NCBI RefSeq assembly: GCF_014650595.1 | Contig: NZ_BMVG01000009.1 | Location: forward strand, 248,001 to 312,000 | Source: Streptomyces alanosinicus | GTDB taxonomy: Bacteria; Actinomycetota; Actinomycetes; Streptomycetales; Streptomycetaceae | Reading direction: 5' to 3' | DNA: 64,000 nucleotides | Shown: positions 41,843 to 50,349 of the stretch, one piece after another | How the letters are laid out: each line of letters opens with the position of its first letter | Numbering within the stretch: position 1 is the stretch's first letter | Notes under the pieces: model-generated | The model's input: only the letters and a program-made list of their open reading frames with translations | Databases searched by the model: none | What the model was told of the DNA's origin: nothing | Made by a program: the position numbers and the translations under genes

Positions 41843-42730
41843 CGCGGTGTGCCGGTTGGCGGGGCACTGGCCCCGTCTGCATGGTGGCCGGCTTGCAGGA
41901 GCCGCTGGACGCCACGCGCTCCTGTGTGCCGTCTCCTTTGCCCTGGCGTGGTGATCGCCTGCGCCAGCGGCCTGTCCCCTCCCGGCGAATTCCTCACCTC
42001 CGGCACTCCCAGAGCCATCGCAATCGGCACGCATTCCCAGCCCACCTGTCGGGCCATGGTGCAGGTAAGCCGTCTTCCGCGCGACTGGAGCCGGTGGGTG
42101 AACCTGTGTCTTCAGCGGATACCCCGAAGCTGTCGGAGGGCTGACAGCGTGCTGGGGAGGTTTGCGGCGATTGGGCTCGGGCCCAGTTGGCCGCGGTGGT
42201 CCATGAGGTGCTGGAAGAGGTCGATCGCTTCGTCAAGGCGACCGACCTTTGCGTACGGCACCGCCAGCATCCCGCAGCAGTCCAGGGAAAACGGGTTGGT
42301 AGGCCCCCTGACGAGCGTTCGTCGGGCAGTCGGCAGTACCTGTCGCCTCAACCGTGGAGGCGACCGGCAGGCCAACGTCTCCCTGTACTGGATCGTGCTA
42401 GCTGACAGGAGATCGATCTGGGTCCGGCAGATCCGGGCTTCGAGGCTCGGTGATCACGTCCGCGGCTGATGCGGGACGGGCCTTGGGTGCGTTGCCAGCC
42501 AGGGCGGCGTCTTCGCTTCTTGAGTTCAGCCGGGCGGAGAACCCGGACTTTCGCTGGCCCCGGGGAGCGAGAGAGGGTGGCCGGCGTCCTCGGGCCTCGT
42601 CCCCATCTTGGTTGTGGGGACCAGTTGGGGACCACACGGCCTGCGCGATGTCTAACGGCAGAGGTCTCAGGACACGCAAAGTGCCGGGAATTCGTCTGGT
42701 ATATGTAGATAATCCAGGTGCACCACACTC
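41843..42730. other. ~890-nt decayed stretch at the right end of the island
   Basis: No intact gene. It holds the TPR remnant (42123-42297, minus). Near the right end is a direct repeat GGGGACCA at 42616 and 42627 (11-nt period) that could be integrase arm sites. Base composition is less GC-rich than the surroundings from about 42600 to 42730. Plus-strand ORFs here have no family features. Confidence 0.4.
42123..42297 (-). pseudogene. Tetratricopeptide-repeat protein fragment
   Basis: NPFSLDCCGMLAVPYAKVGRLDEAIDLFQHLMDHRGQLGP reads like one to two TPR units of the NPDTLxxRxxLAxAYxxxGRLDEAIxLFQ type common in large actinobacterial TPR/NB-ARC proteins. No start, no neighbouring repeats in frame and no intact gene remain. 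Confidence 0.5.
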
Positions 42731-42773
42731 CTGGGGGTCAAGGGGGCGCAGGTTCAAATCCTGTCGTCCCGAC
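42731..42773 (+). repeat. attR: 43-nt copy of the tRNA-Pro 3' half
   Basis: It runs from CTGGGGGTCA to CGTCCCGAC and matches 36668-36710 with one change (T to G in AAGGGGTCG). It covers the anticodon loop to the 3' end, the usual core for tyrosine-integrase attachment at tRNA genes. Confidence 0.85.
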
Positions 42774-42791
42774 TTGCGTGAGCGCAGGTCA

Positions 42792-42829
42792 GGGGTCGTG
42801 TCAGAGCAGTCTGATACGGCCCCTTTCGT
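42792..42829 (+). terminator. Displaced native terminator of tRNA-Pro 1
   Basis: GGGGTCGTGTCAGA (42792-42805) and TCTGATACGGCCCC (42810-42823) form a 14-bp stem with two G-U pairs and a GCAG loop, followed by TTTCGT. Its place just after attR indicates it was the original tRNA terminator before the island inserted. Confidence 0.75.
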
Positions 42830-42892
42830 ATGACCGGGTGCGGTCCGGGGGCCGGGAACAGGGCACGGCCCCCGCCGTCACGCAGGATCGGT

Positions 42893-43690
42893 TCAGTCCG
42901 CCGGTTCCGTGTCCCGCCGCGACAGCGCCAGGAACGCCACGAAGCCGACGATCGCCACGGTCCAGGACAGGGTCACCGGGCCCAGCCCCCATCCCAGGCC
43001 GCCCCGCCTGCCCGGCAGCGCCATCCAGTCGGCGAGGGACGCGCCGAGCGGGCGCGTGATCACGTACGCCGTCCAGAACGCGGTCACCGCGCCCAGCAGG
43101 CGCATCCGGTGGGCGACGGCCGGGACGCAGATCGCCACGGCGAACAGCGCGACCGAGCCCAGATAGCCGAGGCCGATCGTGGCGGTGAGGTCACCCGCGG
43201 CGGTGCCCAGCGCGAAGGTGGCGAGGACGGCCGCCCAGTAGAAGAACTCGCGGCGCCGGGTGCGGATGGAGTGGATGGACAGGGTGCGCTCGCTCGCGTA
43301 CCAGAGGGCGAAGACGGCGGCGAGGGCGACGAGGAAGAGCGGGGTGGACAGGGTGTAGGGGACACCGAGGCCCACGTGCAGCACATCGGCGGCCATCGTG
43401 CCGAACACGCTGACCATGACGATCGCCGTCCAGTAGATCCAGGCCACGTACCGGCGGACGGCGAGCTGGAGCACCAGCGCCGCCACGAAGGCGAGACCGC
43501 CGAGACCGACCGCGGGGATCGGGCCCAGCAGATGGGCCAGGAAGTCGGAGGCGGTCTCGCCCATACCGGTGGTGAGAACCTTGATGATCCAGAAGTAGAC
43601 GGTCACCTCCGGCACCTTGTTCGCACTCTCGCGTATGCGCGCGCGAGTGTGCGAGCGGGGCCGGTCGTCCAGGACGTGCTCTGCGCTCAT
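42893..43690 (-). CDS. COG4705-type multi-spanning membrane protein
   Basis: A 265-residue protein with the signature NKVPEVTVYFWIIKVLTTGMGETASDFLAH and an internal near-repeat (VMVSVFGTMAADVLH; VLATFALGTAAGDLTATIGLGYLGS). About 7-8 hydrophobic helices are visible. The repeated TG/GT-M-x-x-D pattern is the hallmark of the COG4705 family; its function is unknown. ATG 43690 has GAGGGTG upstream. Confidence 0.82.
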   Translation of the reverse strand: MSAEHVLDDRPRSHTRARIRESANKVPEVTVYFWIIKVLTTGMGETASDFLAHLLGPIPAVGLGGLAFVAALVLQLAVRRYVAWIYWTAIVMVSVFGTMAADVLHVGLGVPYTLSTPLFLVALAAVFALWYASERTLSIHSIRTRRREFFYWAAVLATFALGTAAGDLTATIGLGYLGSVALFAVAICVPAVAHRMRLLGAVTAFWTAYVITRPLGASLADWMALPGRRGGLGWGLGPVTLSWTVAIVGFVAFLALSRRDTEPAD

Positions 43691-43874
43691 GGTCGGCACC
43701 CTCGCATGCGCGACTGTCTGCTACCCAGCCCTCTTTGCCGTTGTTTTGGGGCCTCTGGTGCAGCTGTTGCCACGGGCGGCCGTGAGCCTGAACGCAACCT
43801 GAGAGCCTCGGCAAAAGCCCTGGTCGGCGGCGTGACCGGCCTGGTAGACAGGCCGGTCGGGCGCTCGCCTCGCG

Positions 43875-44411
43875 TCAGTACGTCAGACCCACGTGCGCCA
43901 GCGCCTGCTTCAGCAGCACCCCGTGTCCGCCCGGCATCTCGCTCTGGACGGCCGGGGAGGCCGCCTCCTGCGGGCTGAACCAGACCAGGTCCAGAGCGTC
44001 CTGGCGGGGGCGGCAGTCGCCGGCGACCGGCACGATGTAGGCGAGGGACACCGCGTGCTGACGCGGGTCGTGGTACGGGGTGATGCCCGCCGTCGGGAAG
44101 TACTCCGCGACGGTGAACGGTTGCAGGGAAGTCGGGATACGGGGCAGCGCGACCGGACCGAGGTCCTTCTCCAGGTGGCGCAGCAGGGCGTCGCGGACCC
44201 GTTCGTGGTGCAGGATGCGGCCGGAGACCAAGGTCCGGCTGACCGTCCCGTCCGGGCCGATCCGCAACAGCAGTCCGATGCTGGACACTTCGCCGCTGTC
44301 GTCCACGCGCACGGGGACGGCCTCGACGTACAGAATCGGCATCCGGGCCCTGGCTGATTCCAGCTCGTCCGTGGACAGCCAGCCGGGCGTCGTCTCGGTC
44401 ATGTCAGACAT
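43875..44411 (-). CDS. DUF4916 / Nudix-like protein
   Basis: A 178-residue protein: WLSTDELESARARMPILYVEAVPVRVDDSGEVSSIGLLLRIGPDG, then SGRILHHERVRDALLRHLEKDLGP in the place of a Nudix box, and HDPRQHAVSLAYIVPV. The Nudix residues are not canonical, so hydrolase activity is doubtful. TATGAT ends 6 nt before the ATG and no ribosome site is seen: probably leaderless. Confidence 0.78.
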   Translation of the reverse strand: MSDMTETTPGWLSTDELESARARMPILYVEAVPVRVDDSGEVSSIGLLLRIGPDGTVSRTLVSGRILHHERVRDALLRHLEKDLGPVALPRIPTSLQPFTVAEYFPTAGITPYHDPRQHAVSLAYIVPVAGDCRPRQDALDLVWFSPQEAASPAVQSEMPGGHGVLLKQALAHVGLTY

Positions 44412-44417
44412 TGCTTG

Positions 44418-44423
44418 ATCATA
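44418..44423 (-). promoter_or_regulatory. -10 element of the leaderless DUF4916 gene
   Basis: TATGAT on the minus strand, 6 nt before ATG 44411, overlapping the stop region of the upstream amidohydrolase gene. Transcription would start at the start codon. Confidence 0.5.
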
Positions 44424-45594
44424 CTTTCCGGGTGGGGCGTCCGCTGGGGTCGCGGGCCGGGGCGGATACGAGGGGGCCGTACAGGCGTCGGGCGTTGTCG
44501 CGGCCCGTCCAGGCCGCGATCCGCAGGGCGTCGGGCAGGCTCAACTCATCGGCGTCCACGCGGTCTTGGAGGAGATCGGCGAGCCCGTGCCGGAAGCACA
44601 GGGCGCCGAGGTGATGGAACTCGGCCAGCCCGTAGGCGTCGGAGCTGTACAGCATCTTGCGGAACGGGGTGATCTCCAGCGCCTCCTCCAGCACGGCCCG
44701 GCAGCGGGTGGGGCCGGTGTGGTGCAGGGCGAGGCCCACGTCCAGGTACACCTGCTCGAACACCGCGGCCAGATAGGCCGCCTGGCGGTGATAGGGCCAG
44801 CAGTGCAGCAGCAGGACCGGAACCGTGCCGGAGGTGAGCCGCAGCCAGTCCGTCAGCAGGGCCGGGTCCGCGTGGTGCAGCCGCAGATCGGCGTCGCCGA
44901 AACCGGTGTGCAGCTGGAGCGGCAGCCCGAGGTCCACGGCGGTCCACAGCAGATGCCGGGTCAGGACGGGGTCCCTGAGCCGGCCGCCCGAGGCGAGCCA
45001 GTGCCGGGCGGCCCAGGTCACCTCGGCGTCCGCCGGACGCGCCGGGTCCAGGGCGAAGCCGGTGCGGTAGGCGGCCACCGACTTCACCGCCACCACACCC
45101 GGCCGGCGTACGGCCTCCTCGGCGGCGGTACGGAACGCGGCCGCGTACGCGTCCGGTTCGACGCCCCGCGCGGCCACCGCCTCCGCCACCTGCTCCAGGC
45201 GTACGACCTCGCGGGCGGCGGCGCCCGCGGCCGCCGCCAGCTCGGCCGGGGAGGTGAGCGGGAGCGGGGCGTGGCCGGTGTCCACGAAGAACGCCTCGGC
45301 GCGCGCGGCGGTCAGGAAGCGGCGGTTCACCTCCCGCGGGCCCAGCGCCGAGCGGCGCGCCGTGTAGTCGGCCGGGGGCGCGTGCCGGGGGAGGTCCAGC
45401 AGGGGTGCGCAGTGCCGGCGTACGGCCACGCCGACGGGACTGTCGAAGGGCGACACGCCGGGCCAGGCCGCGCCCTCGGTGAGCAGCGCGGCGAACTCCT
45501 CGGGCGCGAGGCCCGCGGTCGCCGCGCCATGGCAGTGGTGGTCCGTCAACTCCAGCTCGGCGAGGGCCTCATGGACCGGTCCCGGTGTGGCCAT
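44419..45594 (-). CDS. Amidohydrolase, FluG N-domain-like
   Basis: A 391-residue TIM-barrel metal hydrolase. The metal motif DHHCHG (His20, His22), the LQLHTGFGD strand, VLLLHCWPYHRQ and the late Asp in MLYSSDAYGLAE follow the Amidohydro_2 pattern. Its start is only 2 nt after the stop of a glutamine-synthetase-like gene. In fungal FluG the same two domains are fused, so the pair probably acts on one gamma-glutamyl or amide substrate. It is cytoplasmic. Confidence 0.85.
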   Translation of the reverse strand: MATPGPVHEALAELELTDHHCHGAATAGLAPEEFAALLTEGAAWPGVSPFDSPVGVAVRRHCAPLLDLPRHAPPADYTARRSALGPREVNRRFLTAARAEAFFVDTGHAPLPLTSPAELAAAAGAAAREVVRLEQVAEAVAARGVEPDAYAAAFRTAAEEAVRRPGVVAVKSVAAYRTGFALDPARPADAEVTWAARHWLASGGRLRDPVLTRHLLWTAVDLGLPLQLHTGFGDADLRLHHADPALLTDWLRLTSGTVPVLLLHCWPYHRQAAYLAAVFEQVYLDVGLALHHTGPTRCRAVLEEALEITPFRKMLYSSDAYGLAEFHHLGALCFRHGLADLLQDRVDADELSLPDALRIAAWTGRDNARRLYGPLVSAPARDPSGRPTRKV

Positions 45595-45596
45595 GG

Positions 45597-47000
45597 TCAG
45601 TACACCCAGCGGTAGGCCGCCGCCACCCGCGCGTCGTCCAGGCCCTCGACGGCCGCCGCCTCGCCGAGCCGTACGGCGGTCACCGCGTCCGCGAGGACCG
45701 GACCCAGCGCGGCCCGCAGCACCTCGTCCGCCCGGAACTCCTCGACGGCCTGCGGCAACGACCGCGGCAGCCGCCGTACGCCGAGGGCCGCCGCCTCGTC
45801 CGTGCCGTAGCGGGCCGGGTCACCGGTGATCTCCGCCGGCAGCTCGCGGCGGGCGGTGACGCCGTCGAGGCCGGCGGCGATGACGCAGCCGAGGGCGAGA
45901 TAGGGGTTGGCGGCCAGATCGACCGGTTTGACCTCCATGTTGGCGTCCTGCTCGCCATGGCCCGTCGTACCGGTGACCATCCGCAGCGCCGCCTCGCGGG
46001 TCTCCCGGCCCCAGCCGGTGAACACCCCCGCCCACTGGGAGGGTTTGAGGCGCAGATAGCTGGCGGGGCTCGGCGCGGTCACCGCCGTCAGCGCGGGCAG
46101 CCGGGCCAGGATCCCGGCCGCGAAGGACTCCGCCTGCGGCGTCATTCCGTACCGGCGCTCGCCGCCCGCGTGCAGATTCCTCCCGGCCCGCCAGCAGGAC
46201 AGATGCAGATGGCCGCCGTTGCCGACGCCCTCGGCGGACACCGCGGGCGCGAACGACACCCGCAGACCGTGCCGCTGCGCCACCGCCCGGATCGTCTGCC
46301 GGACCAGCACACTGCGGTCGGCCGCCGCCACCGGGTCCAGCGCGCCCACCGAGACCTCGAACTGCCCGGCCGCGTACTCGGGATGGAGCTGCTCGACGGA
46401 CACGTCCTGCGCGGCGAACGCGGCCAGCAGATCCGCGGTGCAGTCGCTCAGCTCGACCTGCCGGGTCGCGCCGTACGCCGGTCCGGACACCGCCGGCACG
46501 AACTGACCGGCCGGCGCCGAGCCGAGCCCGAGGGCCCACTCGATCTCGATCGCCGCCTTGAAGGCGAGGCCGTGCCGCTCGCTCGCGTCGGTGACGATCC
46601 GGCGCAGAAAGGTTCTGGCGCAGCCGGGGTGCCGGGCGCCCTCCTGGGTGATCCGGTCCACCGGCGCCCAGGCCCAGCCGGGCTGCCCGGCCAGCACCAC
46701 CAGCTGATCCAGATCCGGATACAGCCGCAGGTCGCCGTCGGGGGAGCCGAGGACGTCGGTGGTGACGATCGAGTCACCGGCCAGGAAGGTGTCGAACACC
46801 GGGGACATGCCGACACCCCAGGACACGGCCGCCTGAAGCCGGGCCGTCGGGATCGTCTTGACCCGGCAGACGCCCGCGGTGTCCACATAGGCGAGCACGA
46901 TCCCGCGCACCCCGCGCGTGTCCAGGTCGGCCGTCAGCCCGGCGACCCGGCGCAGATCCTCCGGGCGCCCGCCGGGCACGGGATCGGCGAGGGTGGTCAT
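45597..47000 (-). CDS. Glutamine synthetase-like enzyme (FluG C-domain / GlnA4-type)
   Basis: A 467-residue GS-fold ligase. Beta-grasp N-terminus: RGIVLAYVDTAGVCRVKTIPT. Catalytic parts: IEIEWAL, QFEVSVGALDP, GNGGHLHLS and NMEVKPVDLAANPYLALG, with R-x-x-P-S replaced by YLRLKPS. The ammonium-site features of true GlnA are weak, so it more likely gamma-glutamylates an amine such as a polyamine or ethanolamine, as known for some Streptomyces GlnA paralogues. ATG 47000 is preferred; its GACGT-ATG context is the last copy of the tandem repeat upstream. Confidence 0.82.
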   Translation of the reverse strand: MTTLADPVPGGRPEDLRRVAGLTADLDTRGVRGIVLAYVDTAGVCRVKTIPTARLQAAVSWGVGMSPVFDTFLAGDSIVTTDVLGSPDGDLRLYPDLDQLVVLAGQPGWAWAPVDRITQEGARHPGCARTFLRRIVTDASERHGLAFKAAIEIEWALGLGSAPAGQFVPAVSGPAYGATRQVELSDCTADLLAAFAAQDVSVEQLHPEYAAGQFEVSVGALDPVAAADRSVLVRQTIRAVAQRHGLRVSFAPAVSAEGVGNGGHLHLSCWRAGRNLHAGGERRYGMTPQAESFAAGILARLPALTAVTAPSPASYLRLKPSQWAGVFTGWGRETREAALRMVTGTTGHGEQDANMEVKPVDLAANPYLALGCVIAAGLDGVTARRELPAEITGDPARYGTDEAAALGVRRLPRSLPQAVEEFRADEVLRAALGPVLADAVTAVRLGEAAAVEGLDDARVAAAYRWVY

Positions 47001-47097
47001 ACGTCGTCCACCTGCGCCATACGTCCTCCTCCTGGGCCACACGTCCTGCTCGGCCATACGTCCTGCTCGGCCACACGTCCTTCTTGGCCATACGTCC
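46998..47097 (-). repeat. Tandem start-codon-like repeat in front of the GS-like gene
   Basis: Read on the minus strand, GGACGTATGGCC or GGACGTGTGGCC recurs with its ATG/GTG ending at 47089, 47072, 47055, 47038 and 47018, and finally the true start GACGTATG at 46998. The periods are 17, 17, 17, 20 and 20 nt. Each unit also contains GAGCAGGA, a weak ribosome-site look-alike. It fills the gap between the methyltransferase and the GS-like gene. Confidence 0.85.
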
Positions 47098-47125
47098 TGC
47101 TCGGCGGGTCCGTCCGGTGCCGGCG

Positions 47126-47977
47126 TCAGGGTTTCACGGCCACGGCGCCGAACTGCGGCACCGCGGCGGCCGGCGCGGGCCCGGCGCGCCACTGCGAACA
47201 CGGCACCAGACCCGGCTCGACCAGCTCCAGACCGTCGAGGAAGCCGGCGATCTCCGCACGGCTGCGGGCGGTGATCGGCGGGGTGGCGTTGGCGTTCCAG
47301 AACTCCATCGCGGCCACGTTGCCCTCGCCGCCCACGTCACCGTCGTAGGTCGGGTGGGTGAGCACGAGGTGGCTGCCCGAGGGCAGCGCCGCCATCAGCC
47401 GCCGCACGATGTCCCGGGCCTCGGCGGTGTCCAGGACGAAGTTCAGGATGCCCAGCATCATCAGCGCGACCGGCCGGCCCAGGTCCAGGGTCTCGGCGGC
47501 GCGCTGCAGGATGGCGTCGGGGTCGCGCACATCGGCGTCGACGTAGTCCGTGACGCCCTCGGGCGAGCTGGTGAGCAGGGAGCGGGCGTGCACCAGCACG
47601 ATCGGGTCGTTGTCGACGTACACGATCCGCGACTCGGGGGCGACACGCTGTGCGACCTCGTGTGTGTTGTCCACGGTCGGCAGGCCGGTGCCGATGTCCA
47701 GGAACTGCCGTATCCCGCGCTCGGCGGCCAGGAACCGCACCGCACGCACCAGGAACTCCCGATCCGCGCGGGCCACCGCCCGGATCACCGGGAACATCCC
47801 GGCGACGTGCTCACCGACCCGCTGGTCGACCTCGTAGTTGTCCTTGCCGCCGATCCAGTAGTTCCACACCCGGGCGTTGTGCGCCACAGAGGTGTTCAGC
47901 CTCGCCGGTCCGGCCGCCGGGGAGTCGCCCTCGGTCACGTCGCCGCCCTTCTGAAGGTTGCGGTCCTCCGCCGTCAT
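47126..47977 (-). CDS. SAM-dependent methyltransferase (DUF574 family)
   Basis: A 283-residue protein with the typical LNTSVAHNARVWNYWIGGKDNYEVDQ start. It continues with QFLDIGTGLPTVDNTHEVAQ, IVYVDNDPIVLVHARSLL, DYVDADVRDPDAIL and ALMMLGILNFV. The family is abundant in actinobacteria with unknown substrates. Start ATG 47977 is used; GTG 47938 with GAAGGGCGG upstream is an alternative. It is divergent from the HAD gene. Confidence 0.88.
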   Translation of the reverse strand: MTAEDRNLQKGGDVTEGDSPAAGPARLNTSVAHNARVWNYWIGGKDNYEVDQRVGEHVAGMFPVIRAVARADREFLVRAVRFLAAERGIRQFLDIGTGLPTVDNTHEVAQRVAPESRIVYVDNDPIVLVHARSLLTSSPEGVTDYVDADVRDPDAILQRAAETLDLGRPVALMMLGILNFVLDTAEARDIVRRLMAALPSGSHLVLTHPTYDGDVGGEGNVAAMEFWNANATPPITARSRAEIAGFLDGLELVEPGLVPCSQWRAGPAPAAAVPQFGAVAVKP

Positions 47978-48102
47978 TGTGCCGCCCGTTGATCGCGCTG
48001 TCCCGGGAACCGCGCACCGTGGGCGGTTCGGGGCGGCTCCGGGACGCCCCGGCGGATGAGGAACACTGGACCGGTCGTACGCGCCCCGACCGGAAGCAGG
48101 AC

Positions 48103-48957
48103 ATGTCCGCCACGCCCGCGCCCCTTCTGGACCTCCCCGGCCTGCCCGCCGGCCCCGCCGACATCCGGCTGATCGTCACCGACATGGACGGCACCCTGCT
48201 GGACGACGCCAAGCGGATCCCCGACGGGCTGTGGCCGATGCTCGCCGAACTGCGCCGCCGCGGGGTGCTGTTCAGCCCGGCGAGCGGCCGCCAGTACGCC
48301 ACGCTGGCCCGGCAGTTCGCCGATGTCGCCGAGGGCATGGTGTTCATCGCGGAGAACGGCACCTATGTGGTCCGCGACGGCGTGGAACTCGGCTCCGACG
48401 TCCTCGAACCGTCCGTGCCCGCCGGGATGGCACGGACGGTACGGCGGCTGGTCGCGGACGGCGCGGACGTCGGCGCGGTGGTGTGCGGCAAGCGGTCGGC
48501 GTACGTCGAGCGGACCGACGAGGCGTTCCTGGCGGAGGTCCGCCGGTACTACGTCGAGCACCGGGTCGTGGCGGACCTCACCGCCGTCGACGACGACGTG
48601 ATCAAGGTCGCGCTGTACGACTTCGGGTCCGCCGAGCACTCCACCGCCCCGGCTCTCGCCGAGTTCGCCGCCACCCACCAGGTCGTCGTCTCCGGCGAGC
48701 ACTGGGTGGATGTCATGAACCGCACCGCCAACAAGGGCACCGCACTGCGCGCCCTGCAGCGGGCGCTCGGCATCACCCCGGCGCAGACCATGGTCTTCGG
48801 CGACTACCTCAACGACCTGGAGATGCTCGACGCCGCCGAGTGGTCCTTCGCCATGGCCAACGCCCACCCGGACGTCGTCCGCCGCGCCCGCCACCTCGCC
48901 CCGTCCAACAACGACAACGGCGTGCTGCGCACCATCTCCCGCGTCCTCGGCCTGTAG
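48103..48957 (+). CDS. HAD-superfamily phosphatase, Cof type
   Basis: A 284-residue Cof-type HAD hydrolase. IVTDMDGTLLDD has the nucleophile Asp27 and acid Asp29, FSPASGR gives motif II, and NKGTALRALQ and VFGDYLNDLEMLDAAEWSFAMANA give motifs III and IV. The type IIB cap lies between. It dephosphorylates small metabolites such as sugar phosphates or FMN; the true substrate is not evident. ATG 48103 has GGAAGCAGGAC upstream. Confidence 0.9.
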   Translation: MSATPAPLLDLPGLPAGPADIRLIVTDMDGTLLDDAKRIPDGLWPMLAELRRRGVLFSPASGRQYATLARQFADVAEGMVFIAENGTYVVRDGVELGSDVLEPSVPAGMARTVRRLVADGADVGAVVCGKRSAYVERTDEAFLAEVRRYYVEHRVVADLTAVDDDVIKVALYDFGSAEHSTAPALAEFAATHQVVVSGEHWVDVMNRTANKGTALRALQRALGITPAQTMVFGDYLNDLEMLDAAEWSFAMANAHPDVVRRARHLAPSNNDNGVLRTISRVLGL

Positions 48958-49075
48958 CCCGCGCCGCGGCACGGGCCACAGGCGGTCCGCCTCGGCCGTA
49001 CGGTCACGGTCGGGGCGGGGCCCTGGGCCGTTCGGCCGATCCCGTCGGGGTCCGGCCATGTCTACGGTGATCGGC

Positions 49076-50242
49076 ATGAAGTCCGTCTCCCCCCAGGGCT
49101 GCCTGCGGGGCTTCGCCGTAGGTCTGCTGCTCACGTCCGGTGTCCTCGATGTCCTGTCCGCCGGCGGCGCGGGACACCGTGTGTGGCCGGTGACGCTCGT
49201 GCTGGCCGTCGCCTTCACCGCCGTGCTGTGGCCGGCCGGACGGCGGCCCGCCTGGCTCGGCCCGGAGGTCCGCACCGCCGTACCCGCGCTGCTCTCCGGC
49301 CTGTACACGGCGGGTGTCCGGCTGGCCGGCGAGGCAGCCCCCTTCGGGCCCGGCGAGGTCGCGGCCCTGCTGTGCCTGCTGTTCATCGCCGTACGGCACT
49401 GCCCGCCGCGCCGGGCCGCCGGCTGCGCGCTGCTCGACGTGACGGCGCTGCTCGTGACGCCGCTGCGGATGTCCCCGCGCGTGCCGGAGGACACATTCGG
49501 CTTCATCGCGGCGGGGCTGCTCCTGGTGGGCCTCGTCGCGGGGCTCGCGGGCCATCTGCGTTCGCTGGACTACCGGCGCGCCGTCGCCGTCGGCGAGACC
49601 CGCCGGGCCGAGCGACTGGCCATCGCCGCCGACCTGCACGACTTCGTCGCCCACCATGTCACCGGGATCCTGGTGCAGACCCAGGTGGCCCGATTGATGG
49701 CGGCCGGCCGGCCCGGGGAGCTGGATCCCGTCCTCGCCGGTATCGAGCGGGCGGCGACCGAGGCGCTGGCCTCGATGCGCCGCACGGTGGGCGTGCTGCG
49801 CGACACCGGCCCCGGCGGCGACGCCGTCGCCGGCCACCGGCCGGCCGGCGATCTCGCGGGCGTCGCCGAACTGGCCGACCGCTTCCCGGCCCCCGGCCAG
49901 CAGGCCGTCCTCGACCGCGATCCCGCGCTCGCCGACGCGGAGATCCCGCACGAGGTGCAGGCGGCGGCCTTCCGCGTGGTGCAGGAGGCGCTGACCAACG
50001 TAGGGCGGCACGCGGCCGACGCCGTCGAGATCCACATCGGGCTGCACCGGGCCGGCAAGGGCCTTCGGGTGACGGTCGTCGACGACGGCCGGGGCGGCTC
50101 CCGCCTCCCGGACGCGGCGCACGGCGGCGGCTTCGGGCTGGTCGGCCTGACCGAACGGGTCACCGCCCGCGGCGGCACCCTGCACGCGGGACCGCGCGCG
50201 GAGCACGGCTGGGAGGTAAGGGCGCTGTTCCCGGTGGGTTAG
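49076..50242 (+). CDS. NarL-type sensor histidine kinase (orphan)
   Basis: A 388-residue kinase with five to six N-terminal membrane helices (residues 8-170). HisKA_3 is RLAIAADLHDFVAHHVTGILVQ (phospho-acceptor His188), and HATPase carries VVQEALTNVGRHA and VVDDGRGG. No response-regulator gene is adjacent. ATG 49076 is chosen because TACGGT ends 7 nt before it, giving a leaderless message; ATG 49058 is an alternative. Confidence 0.87.
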   Translation: MKSVSPQGCLRGFAVGLLLTSGVLDVLSAGGAGHRVWPVTLVLAVAFTAVLWPAGRRPAWLGPEVRTAVPALLSGLYTAGVRLAGEAAPFGPGEVAALLCLLFIAVRHCPPRRAAGCALLDVTALLVTPLRMSPRVPEDTFGFIAAGLLLVGLVAGLAGHLRSLDYRRAVAVGETRRAERLAIAADLHDFVAHHVTGILVQTQVARLMAAGRPGELDPVLAGIERAATEALASMRRTVGVLRDTGPGGDAVAGHRPAGDLAGVAELADRFPAPGQQAVLDRDPALADAEIPHEVQAAAFRVVQEALTNVGRHAADAVEIHIGLHRAGKGLRVTVVDDGRGGSRLPDAAHGGGFGLVGLTERVTARGGTLHAGPRAEHGWEVRALFPVG

Positions 50243-50349
50243 GCCCACGTACAACCAGTACGAGGGCTTCCGCCCGGCATGCCGAGAGCACGCACCAGAC
50301 GCCGCTCGGCCCGCTCTCCGGGCGGACGACGGGACTTTCGCAACACGCC

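Noticed and set aside
42398..42757. Minus-strand ORF across attR
   Set aside because: It reads through tRNA-derived sequence and has no family features; start and composition suggest chance.
46998..47097. CRISPR array
   Set aside because: Units are contiguous near-identical 17-20 bp repeats without unique spacers, and no cas genes are present.
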